From: Pseudomonadota bacterium
GTDB lineage: Bacteria; Pseudomonadota; Alphaproteobacteria; Rhizobiales; Rhizobiaceae
Reading direction: 5' to 3'
DNA length: 12,051 bases
Assembly (NCBI GenBank): GCA_023435335.1
Contig: JAEYRU010000319.1
Span: forward strand, 1 to 12,051
Below the pieces are notes generated by a model. The model made no database searches. It saw only the letters and a list, made by a program, of their open reading frames with translations, and was not told the DNA's origin. Positions 6,430-12,051 of the stretch are shown piece by piece. Position 1 is the first letter of the stretch, and each line of letters opens with the position of its first letter. The position numbers and the translations under genes were made by a program.

Positions 6430-7506
6430 ATGGCAAGATTCGATTCCCAAAAGGCAGCGACGCTGGCGGATGTCGCCAAAGCCGCAGGCGTCTCCAAGGG
6501 CACCGCCTCCAACGTGTTCAACCGTCCGGATATCGTACGCGAGGAGGTGCGCCGGCGCGTGCGCGATGCGGCCAGTTCGATCGGGTATCGCGGCCCCGAT
6601 CCGAAGGGCCGCGTGCTGAGCGCGGGCAGGGTGAACGCGATCGGGGTGGCAACCGTCGAACCTCTGAGCAATTTCTTCGAGGACCCGTTTGCGCGCGTGC
6701 TGATGACGGGCATTTCAAAAACCTGCGACGAGAATGGGACCGGCATCTCGCTTGTGTCGGCCGCCAACGAGGAGGACCTCGCCTGGAACATGCGCAGCGC
6801 CGTGGTCGACGGCTTCATCCTGTTCTGCCTAAGCGGCGCGGAACGTCTCGTGGAGCTGTCGCGCGAGCGCAACCTACCTTTCGTGGCGCTGGATTTCGGC
6901 GACGGCGACGAGACGATGTCGGCAATCGACGTCGACAACGTCGAGGGCGCGCGCCGCGCCGCACGGCACCTTGCGGAGTTGGGTCACCGCCGTTTCGCAA
7001 TTCTGACGATGGAATTCGACGAGTCCGGCAGCTTCGGCAGGACTAGCGTGGAGCGCGCGCTCGCAGCCAGCTACTCGGCTCCAAGGGACCGAACCAACGG
7101 CTACCTGGAAGAACTCCATGCGTGCGGCATCGCAGATAAGGACATCATGCTGTTCGAGTCGCAATCCGACAGGCCAACAGTAGAAGCCGTTCTGGTGGAG
7201 ATGTTCTCTCTCCCCTCCCCTCCGACCGCGATCCTGGCACAGTCGGACAAGATCGCGCTTCTCGCGATGGAATGGCTCGCGGAACGCGGAATGGCGGTGC
7301 CCGGCGAGGTGTCGATCGTCGGGTTCGACGGCGTTCCGGAGAGCGCGGCATCCAACCCGCCCCTCACCACCATCCAGCAGCCGATCGCCGAGATCGGCCG
7401 CCTCGCCGTGAAAGCCATCCTCGACCATCCCGGCGAAGTCTGGCGCAAACGTCTCAAGGCGGAACTGGTGGTGCGCGGCTCGACCGCGCCTCCGAGGACT
7501 CGGTAG
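6430..7506 (+). CDS. LacI/GalR-family transcriptional repressor
   Basis: Repressor of 358 residues. The N-terminal helix-turn-helix at 11-31 reads TLADVAKAAGVSKGTASNVFN. TAS-NVF replaces the more common TVS-RVL, which suggests an unusual half-site preference. The hinge region (about 56-68) has GRVLSAGR, where L63 is placed to enter the central CpG of the operator. A periplasmic-binding-protein-like sensor domain follows (about 70-345), with VDGFILF, DVDNVEGARRAARHLAELGHRR, PTAILAQSDKIAL and SIVGFDGVPES in the usual order. The ATG at 6430 is chosen over the GTG at 6424 and the TTG at 6367 because family members start just before the helix-turn-helix; GGGGCGG lies about 6 nt upstream. Operators O1-O3 lie immediately upstream. 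The ligand is unknown: no sugar transport or catabolic gene is adjacent, and the only gene sharing the control region encodes the DUF1127 protein. Confidence 0.93.
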   Translation: MARFDSQKAATLADVAKAAGVSKGTASNVFNRPDIVREEVRRRVRDAASSIGYRGPDPKGRVLSAGRVNAIGVATVEPLSNFFEDPFARVLMTGISKTCDENGTGISLVSAANEEDLAWNMRSAVVDGFILFCLSGAERLVELSRERNLPFVALDFGDGDETMSAIDVDNVEGARRAARHLAELGHRRFAILTMEFDESGSFGRTSVERALAASYSAPRDRTNGYLEELHACGIADKDIMLFESQSDRPTVEAVLVEMFSLPSPPTAILAQSDKIALLAMEWLAERGMAVPGEVSIVGFDGVPESAASNPPLTTIQQPIAEIGRLAVKAILDHPGEVWRKRLKAELVVRGSTAPPRTR

Positions 7507-7510
7507 GGCA

Positions 7511-7531
7511 GCGGGCCTTCAGGCCGCCCGC
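7511..7531. terminator. Possible shared hairpin at convergent gene ends
   Basis: GCGGGC (7511-7516) pairs with GCCCGC (7526-7531), and the 9-nt loop contains a further GGCC/GGCC fold. It spans the 12-bp gap between the lacI stop and the oxidoreductase stop and runs into the oxidoreductase end. No T-run follows on either strand, so intrinsic termination is doubtful. Confidence 0.3.
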
Positions 7532-9654
7532 CGCACCCACACCTTGCTGTCGTGGAAGGCCGCGCCGCCATAGGGCGCGGGCGCATCCGCCCCGGTTAGA
7601 ACGTTGATCCCCTCGCCGCGCTCATGAGCGGAATTCGGCCACACGCCCTCCGCGATAACTACGCCACGGCGCAGGCCCGCGAACAGCCGGGCGTGCAGGA
7701 CCACTTCCCCTCGCGCATTGCCGATCTCGACGCGATCGCCGTCGGCCAGGCCCAATGCGGCCGCATCTTCGGGATGGATCTGAAGTTCAGGCCGGACCTC
7801 ACGCTTGAGGGAGCCGTGGGTCTCGGTGAAGGTGGAATTGAGGAATGAACGAGCGGGCGACGTCGCCAGCCGAAACGGGTGCTCCTCGTCGGCCACCTCG
7901 ATCAGGTCGACATGATCCGGGAACTCCGGCAGCCGGTCGTAGGGGCCGAAGGCTGCGCCCATCACCTTGGGGGGCTTGTTGGGCGCAACGCCGCCAACCC
8001 ATTGCGGCCGGAAGCGGAACTTGCCGTCCGGATGGCCGAAACCGTTGAGGTAGTGGGCTGTCTCGAACTCAGGCTGCACGTCCACCCAGCGCTGCTCCCC
8101 CAGCGTGTCGAAGCTGCCTAACCCGCGGCTGGCTAGCATGGCGTCGATGTGTTCGCGCGCGCTCAGGCCGAAGCCAGGCAAGTGCGCGACGCCGAGGCGC
8201 TTCGCCAGTTCCTCGATGACGAAGAGGTTGGTGCGCGGCCCCTCCGGCGGGTCGATCAGCTTCGGACCGAGGGTGAGGTGCTGGTTGCCGCCGCCCTTGT
8301 AGATGTCGTCGTGCTCCATGAACATCGTTGCCGGCAGCACCACGTCGGCGAGCTTCGCCGTATCGGTCATGAATTGCTCATGCACGCAGGTGAACAGGTC
8401 TTCGCGCAGGAAGCCCTGTCTCACCAGGCGCTGCTCGGGCGCGACGTTGGCGGGGTTGGTATTCTGTATGAGCATGGCGGTGACGGGCGGGCCGCCGAAC
8501 AGCGCATCCTCGTGACCCATCAGCACCGGGCCGACGCGCGACTGGTCGAGGCAGCGGATGCGCGGATCGCGCATCCTTTCGCCTTCCAGCAAGGACTTGT
8601 CCAGCTTGAAGCCTGCAATGCCGGAATTGGAATTCAGCGCACCGCCGCCCTCGTACTGCCAGCTGCCGAGCACCACGGAAACCGACAACGCAGCATGCAT
8701 GTTGACGGCGCCGTTGCGCTGGCGGGCAAATCCGTAGCCGAGGCGGAAATAGACCCGCTTCGTCTCGCCGATCAATCGGGCAAATGCTTCGATCTCGGCC
8801 ACTGGCAAGCCGGTGATGGCGGACGCCCATTCGGGCGTACGCGTGCGAAGATGCTCCTCGAGCCCGAGCGGGTCATCGGCGTATTTCTCAAGATAGGCGC
8901 GGTCGGCGAGGCCGTCGCGGAACAGTACGTGCATGACGGCGCAGGCAAGCGCGCCGTCCGTCCCCGGCTTCAGGACCAGGCCCATGTCGGCCTGCTTCAT
9001 CGTGGCGTTGTCGTAGATGTCGATCACGACGATCTTCGCGCCGCGCTCCTTGCGGGCGCGGATCGCGTGCGTCATCACGTTGACCTGAGTGGCAACGGCA
9101 TTGGTGCCCCAGATGACGACGCAATCGGACTTCGCCATTTCGCGTGGGTCGGCGCCGCTCAGCGCGCCGGTTCCCATAACGTAGCCGGTCCAGGCGAGGT
9201 TGGTGCAGATCGACCCGAAGAAGCCGGAATATTTCTTGGCGTGGCGCAGCCGCTCGATGGAATCGCGCTGAACCAGTCCCATCGTACCAGCATAGAAGTA
9301 CGGCCAGACCGTCTCCGACCCGTAGCGCGCCTCGGCCGCGTCGAATTTTTCCGCGACGAGGTCGAGCGCGGCGTCCCAGCTCGCCTCTTTCCAGGTTTCC
9401 TCGCCCTTCGCGCCAGCCCGCACGAGCGGCTTCAGCAGGCGATCGGGGTGATGGATGCGCTCGGCGTAGCGTGCGACCTTGGCGCAGATCACGCCGGCGG
9501 TGTAGCTGTTCTCCTTCGCCCCGTGCACGCGCCCGACACGATTGCCGCTGATTTCAACGTCGAGCGCGCAGGTCGATGGGCAGTCGTGCGGGCAGGCCGA
9601 ATGACCGATGCGCAGGCCGGCGGATGCTTCGAGAATGTTTGTCGGGGCGTTCAT
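7519..9654 (-). CDS. Cytoplasmic molybdopterin oxidoreductase with one [4Fe-4S] cluster
   Basis: Large subunit-type enzyme of the DMSO reductase/formate dehydrogenase superfamily, 711 residues. C21, C25, C29 and C57 (C-x3-C-x3-C-x27-C) should bind an N-terminal [4Fe-4S] cluster. The molybdopterin-binding core runs from about 60 to 570, with VIWGTNAVATQVNV (near 180-193) and QNTNPANVAPEQ as cofactor-contacting motifs. C150 in GSICTNLAW lies roughly where the metal ligand sits in relatives, but this is uncertain. The C-terminal dinucleotide-binding domain covers about 590-711. There is no twin-arginine signal, so it is cytoplasmic. The frame is open 42 codons further upstream into rlmJ; the ATG at 9652-9654 gives the usual N-terminus. 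No partner subunit, FdhD or cofactor gene is nearby. The substrate is unknown. Confidence 0.9.
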   Translation of the reverse strand: MNAPTNILEASAGLRIGHSACPHDCPSTCALDVEISGNRVGRVHGAKENSYTAGVICAKVARYAERIHHPDRLLKPLVRAGAKGEETWKEASWDAALDLVAEKFDAAEARYGSETVWPYFYAGTMGLVQRDSIERLRHAKKYSGFFGSICTNLAWTGYVMGTGALSGADPREMAKSDCVVIWGTNAVATQVNVMTHAIRARKERGAKIVVIDIYDNATMKQADMGLVLKPGTDGALACAVMHVLFRDGLADRAYLEKYADDPLGLEEHLRTRTPEWASAITGLPVAEIEAFARLIGETKRVYFRLGYGFARQRNGAVNMHAALSVSVVLGSWQYEGGGALNSNSGIAGFKLDKSLLEGERMRDPRIRCLDQSRVGPVLMGHEDALFGGPPVTAMLIQNTNPANVAPEQRLVRQGFLREDLFTCVHEQFMTDTAKLADVVLPATMFMEHDDIYKGGGNQHLTLGPKLIDPPEGPRTNLFVIEELAKRLGVAHLPGFGLSAREHIDAMLASRGLGSFDTLGEQRWVDVQPEFETAHYLNGFGHPDGKFRFRPQWVGGVAPNKPPKVMGAAFGPYDRLPEFPDHVDLIEVADEEHPFRLATSPARSFLNSTFTETHGSLKREVRPELQIHPEDAAALGLADGDRVEIGNARGEVVLHARLFAGLRRGVVIAEGVWPNSAHERGEGINVLTGADAPAPYGGAAFHDSKVWVRRAA

Positions 9655-9726
9655 GTCACGGAACCTACCGGCTTTCGCGGCAAGAGTGTAGAGACGCGGC
9701 ATGACAGCCTGTTGCGCCAGACCCGC

Positions 9727-10572
9727 ATGAACTATCGCCATGCTTACCATGCCGGGAACTTCGCCGACGTGATGAAGCACGTCGTGCTCTCACGCATCGT
9801 CGATTACCTGAAGCACAAGGAAAAGGCCTTCCGCGTCATCGATACCCATGCCGGGATCGGGGTATACGACCTGACCTCGCTGGAAGCGCAGAAGACCGGG
9901 GAGTGGCGGGGAGGCGTAGGGAAACTGCTCCAGGCGAACTTGTCGCCCGAAGCCGCGGCCCTGCTTGCGCCCTATCTCGGCGCTGTCCGCGCCTTCAACG
10001 AAGGTGATCTTAAGTTCTATCCCGGTTCTCCGGCGATCGTGCGGCAGCTCCTGCGCCGGCAGGATCGGCTGACGGCCATCGAACTGCATCCGGCTGACGC
10101 AGCCGCGCTCAGGCAGCGCTTTGCCGGCGACATCCAGACCCGTGTCATAGAGCTCGACGGCTGGCTGGCGCTCGGCGCACACCTGCCGCCGAAGGAGAAG
10201 CGCGGCCTGGTGCTCGTCGACCCGCCTTTCGAGGAGGAGGGCGAATTCGTCCGACTCGTCAACGGGCTGCAGAAGGCCTGGCGGCGCTGGCCGGGCGGAA
10301 TTTACGCGCTGTGGTATCCGATCAAGGACCGTGCGGCCGTGGCGCGATTCCGCAGCCGGCTGAAGGAGGCCGGCATCCCCAAGATCATCGACATTTCGCT
10401 GGAAATCCGGGCACCTTCGGCAGAACCGCGGCTCGACGGCACGGGAATGATTGTAGTGAACCCGCCTTATCCGCTCGAGGCCGAGATGCAACTTCTGCTG
10501 CCGATATTGTCGCGGACGATGGCCATGGACACAGGCGCGCCGTTCTCGGTGACAAGGCTCAGCGAAGGCTGA
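9727..10572 (+). CDS. rlmJ: 23S rRNA (adenine-2030 N6)-methyltransferase
   Basis: Methylates A2030 of 23S rRNA using S-adenosylmethionine. It has 281 residues against 280 in E. coli RlmJ. The N-terminus MNYRHAYHAGNFADVMKHVVL is diagnostic of the family. HAGIGVYD (41-48) follows the strand VIDT in the cofactor-binding fold. DPPF at 165-168 is the catalytic motif, aligning with D164 in E. coli, and IYALWYPIK lies downstream. The ATG at 9727 has no clear ribosome-binding site but matches the family start exactly; the frame is open far upstream only because it is antisense to the oxidoreductase gene. The gap to that divergent gene is 72 bp. Confidence 0.95.
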   Translation: MNYRHAYHAGNFADVMKHVVLSRIVDYLKHKEKAFRVIDTHAGIGVYDLTSLEAQKTGEWRGGVGKLLQANLSPEAAALLAPYLGAVRAFNEGDLKFYPGSPAIVRQLLRRQDRLTAIELHPADAAALRQRFAGDIQTRVIELDGWLALGAHLPPKEKRGLVLVDPPFEEEGEFVRLVNGLQKAWRRWPGGIYALWYPIKDRAAVARFRSRLKEAGIPKIIDISLEIRAPSAEPRLDGTGMIVVNPPYPLEAEMQLLLPILSRTMAMDTGAPFSVTRLSEG

Positions 10573-10583
10573 CTACGCGGCCA

Positions 10584-10598
10584 GCGCCTGCGAGGCGC
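10584..10598. terminator. GC-rich hairpin after rlmJ
   Basis: GCGCCT and AGGCGC form a perfect 6-bp stem with a 3-nt loop, starting 11 bp after the rlmJ stop. The position suits a terminator, but there is no T-run after it. Confidence 0.35.
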
Positions 10599-10605
10599 AA
10601 GCAGC

Positions 10606-10634
10606 TTGACCCCACGGCACCCTTTGGCCACATT
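10606..10634 (+). promoter_or_regulatory. Candidate promoter of the secreted-protein/RNase T2 pair
   Basis: TTGACC (10606-10611), a 17-nt spacer and CACATT (10629-10634), giving a start near 10641 and a leader of about 33 nt. The -35 and spacing are good; the -10 is weak. Confidence 0.35.
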
Positions 10635-10673
10635 CAACCAGCGGCTTGACTCGCGTCGGTACCGGAGATTGCG

Positions 10674-11114
10674 ATGAGACGAATTCTTAATGTCCTGCTT
10701 GTCGCCGCCCTGGCGACGACTGGAGCCCTTGCGAGTTCGGCCGCGCGCGCCGCAGACCTCGTGGTCGGCGTCTACGCCTCGGATCCCGGCGCGTGCGCGG
10801 ACGCACGCGTGCTGTCGCGGATCAGCGAGCGCTTCCGCTACCAGGTCCGAAACGTGCCCAATCTGCCCGACGTCGCCATCGTGGACTTCATTGGGATCGG
10901 CCAGACAAGGTACCTGCCGAAGCGCGAGAAGTGGCCGATCGAGCGGCGCTATTGCCATGCCCAGGCGGCGCTGAGCGACGGCAGGAGCCACAGCGTCTGG
11001 TACCTGATTGAGCACCCGATGGGCTTTGCCGGCGTCGGCAGCAACGTCGAATTCTGCGTCGCGGGCTTCGACCGCTGGCATGTCTACAACGGCAATTGCC
11101 GGGTGCTGCGCTGA
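10674..11114 (+). CDS. Secreted four-cysteine protein of unknown function
   Basis: I do not recognise a named family. The 146-residue product has a clear Sec signal peptide: MRR, a hydrophobic core about 5-20, and a cleavage site after ARA or ARAA (26-27). The mature part of about 120 residues has four cysteines, C41, C94, C128 and C142, enough for two disulfides in the periplasm. It also has a basic patch (KREKWPIERR, 83-92) and an aromatic C-terminus (FDRWHVYNGNC). GGAG at 10664-10667 lies 6 nt before the ATG at 10674. The RNase T2 gene follows after 39 bp with no terminator, so the two are probably co-transcribed. A link to RNase function is only a possibility from position. Confidence 0.8.
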   Translation: MRRILNVLLVAALATTGALASSAARAADLVVGVYASDPGACADARVLSRISERFRYQVRNVPNLPDVAIVDFIGIGQTRYLPKREKWPIERRYCHAQAALSDGRSHSVWYLIEHPMGFAGVGSNVEFCVAGFDRWHVYNGNCRVLR

Positions 11115-11153
11115 GCAATCCGGCAGCCGTTCCGGCAGCCGAGACCGATCCAG

Positions 11154-11822
11154 ATGAAGAATATCGGCCTGATTGCGGCCCTGATCTCGCTGCTTGTGGC
11201 ATGCACACCGCCAAATGGAGAGGACGGGGCGGCGCCGGTCGCGGCACGAGGAACAGGCTTCGACTTCTACGTGCTCTCGCTCTCCTGGTCGCCGAGCTAT
11301 TGCGCGGCGGAGGGCGTACAGGCGAACCGGCGGCAGTGCGGCCCCGAGCGTGATCTCGCCTTTGTCGTGCACGGGCTGTGGCCGCAGTTCGAGCGCGGCT
11401 GGCCGGAATTCTGCGCCACTGACGAACCGGATCGCGTCCCCGAGGAGCTGGTTTCAACAACGCTCGACATCATGCCATCCGCCGGCCTGATCGGACATCA
11501 GTGGCGCAAGCACGGCAGTTGCACCGGGCTGTCGCAGCGGGAGTATCTGGACGCGGCGCGGGAGGCCTTCAATCGTGTTGCCATTCCGCAGGGATTCTCC
11601 AACGCCGGTGCCGCCAGAGAAGTGAACCCGGGCGACGTTGAGAGTGCCTTCATCGAGACGAACCAGGGGCTTGCACCGGACGGTATTGCCGTCACCTGCG
11701 CGGAAGGCCGCCTGGCGGAGGTACGCATCTGCCTCAGCAAGGAACTGGAGTTCCGAAGCTGTCCCGAAGTCGATGGACGCGCCTGCCGCGCGCCGGCGGT
11801 TTCCATTCCGGCTGCACCCTGA
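11154..11822 (+). CDS. Ribonuclease T2 family lipoprotein
   Basis: Endoribonuclease of the T2 family (relatives include E. coli RNase I and fungal RNase Rh), 222 residues. These enzymes cut single-stranded RNA through 2',3'-cyclic phosphate intermediates. Residues 1-16 with LVAC at 14-17 form a lipobox, so the mature protein should be lipid-anchored at C17 and face the periplasm. The first active-site block FVVHGLWPQ (70-78) carries H73. The second, HQWRKHGSC (115-123), keeps H115, K119 and H120, but glutamine 116 replaces the glutamate usual in this motif. Further cysteines (C50, C62, C87, C123 and others) fit conserved disulfides. The ATG at 11154 lacks a strong ribosome-binding site but gives a complete signal sequence. 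It follows the secreted four-cysteine gene by 39 bp. Confidence 0.92.
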   Translation: MKNIGLIAALISLLVACTPPNGEDGAAPVAARGTGFDFYVLSLSWSPSYCAAEGVQANRRQCGPERDLAFVVHGLWPQFERGWPEFCATDEPDRVPEELVSTTLDIMPSAGLIGHQWRKHGSCTGLSQREYLDAAREAFNRVAIPQGFSNAGAAREVNPGDVESAFIETNQGLAPDGIAVTCAEGRLAEVRICLSKELEFRSCPEVDGRACRAPAVSIPAAP

Positions 11823-11834
11823 GGCACCTGCTTG

Positions 11835-11886
11835 CTGGCCGCTCGGCGCGGGCTGCCGAATCGACTAGCAGTGAGCATGCGGCCAG
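11835..11886. repeat. Inverted repeat with nested hairpin between RNase T2 and GST genes
   Basis: CTGGCCGC (11835-11842) and GCGGCCAG (11879-11886) are a perfect 8-bp inverted repeat 36 nt apart. Directly inside, TCGGC (11843-11847) and GCCGA (11855-11859) make a second stem with a 7-nt loop. The structure ends just before the GGAG (11889-11892) of the GST gene. It may terminate RNase T2 transcription or structure the GST leader; chance is possible at this GC content. Confidence 0.4.
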
Positions 11887-11900
11887 ACGGAGACAGCGAC

Positions 11901-12051
11901 ATGATGAGACTTCTATATGCAAGCCCCTCGCCCTACAGCGCAAAGGCGCGAATGGCTGCGGCCTATGCCGGTGTCGAACTCGATGCGGTCAAAACCGACA
12001 CGAACAACCCGACCGAGGAGTTGCTGAAGGCGAACCCGCTCGGCAAGATCC
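11901..12051 (+). CDS. Glutathione S-transferase, N-terminal part (3' end outside window)
   Basis: Only the first 50 residues are visible, against about 200-230 for the family. They match the thioredoxin-like N-terminal domain: strand RLLYASPSPYS with the serine-rich loop that contacts glutathione, helix KARMAAAYAGVEL, and NPLGKI (45-50) leading to the conserved cis-proline just outside the window. The enzyme conjugates glutathione to electrophiles or has a related thiol role; the substrate is unknown. The ATG at 11901 is preferred over the adjacent ATG at 11904 because GGAG (11889-11892) lies 8 nt upstream of it. Confidence 0.85.
   Translation, partial: MMRLLYASPSPYSAKARMAAAYAGVELDAVKTDTNNPTEELLKANPLGKI

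Noticed and set aside
6267..6938. N-terminal extension of the DUF1127 frame through the operators and into the lacI gene, giving 311 residues.
   Set aside because: AGGAGG 5 nt before the ATG at 6266, the promoter at 6331-6358 and the DUF1127 domain length all fix the short form. The extension is antisense to lacI.
8149..9726. Very long open frame on the plus strand that runs in frame into rlmJ and would make an 807-residue protein.
   Set aside because: The part before 9727 is exactly antisense to the molybdopterin oxidoreductase gene and has no family resemblance. RlmJ normally starts at the methionine at 9727. GC-rich coding DNA often leaves antisense frames open.
1..12051. Search for CRISPR repeats, tRNA genes, insertion-sequence ends, att sites and toxin-antitoxin or defence gene pairs.
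   Set aside because: No direct-repeat array, tRNA-like cloverleaf, transposase, integrase or recognisable defence protein was seen by eye. A profile search could still find distant families.

Overview
This is a GC-rich window with the coding style and gene content of an alphaproteobacterium, most likely Rhizobiales (Mesorhizobium/Phyllobacteriaceae-like). The main pointers are HdaA, the block of purM, purN, a CDP-alcohol phosphatidyltransferase, an AI-2E transporter and hdaA, a DUF1127 protein, and GTG/TTG starts. The assignment rests on recalled family knowledge, not on a database search. No tRNA, rRNA, CRISPR array, insertion sequence or prophage gene is visible, and no gene-free gap exceeds about 220 bp.

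Layout. (i) 1-1380: the 3' end of a UDP-glucose 6-dehydrogenase gene converges on a secreted GH26-like glycoside hydrolase gene that starts with TTG. (ii) 1458-3908, minus strand: a tightly overlapping operon reads CDP-alcohol phosphatidyltransferase, AI-2E/PerM-type transporter, hdaA. (iii) 4127-5904, plus strand and divergent from (ii): purM and purN, the third and fifth activities of purine synthesis, lie 5 bp apart. (iv) 6003-7506: a small DUF1127 gene (minus) diverges from a LacI-family repressor gene (plus). The gap between them holds three near-identical palindromic operators overlapping plausible promoters. (v) 7519-10572: a cytoplasmic molybdopterin oxidoreductase (minus) converges on lacI and diverges from rlmJ (plus), a 23S rRNA methyltransferase. 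(vi) 10674-12051, plus strand: a secreted four-cysteine protein of unknown function, a ribonuclease T2 lipoprotein with an altered active-site motif, and the start of a glutathione S-transferase cut by the window edge.

How the genes fit together. Most are housekeeping genes. The most distinctive part is the lacI/DUF1127 intergenic region. It looks like a self-contained regulatory switch in which a LacI-type repressor controls itself and a tiny arginine-rich protein instead of an adjacent sugar operon. The coupling of a phospholipid-synthesis enzyme to the DnaA inactivator HdaA is also suggestive, because acidic phospholipids and Hda act on the same DnaA nucleotide cycle. I found no clearly new multi-gene system. 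The remaining notes concern start codons, an active-site substitution, orphan context and intergenic structure.
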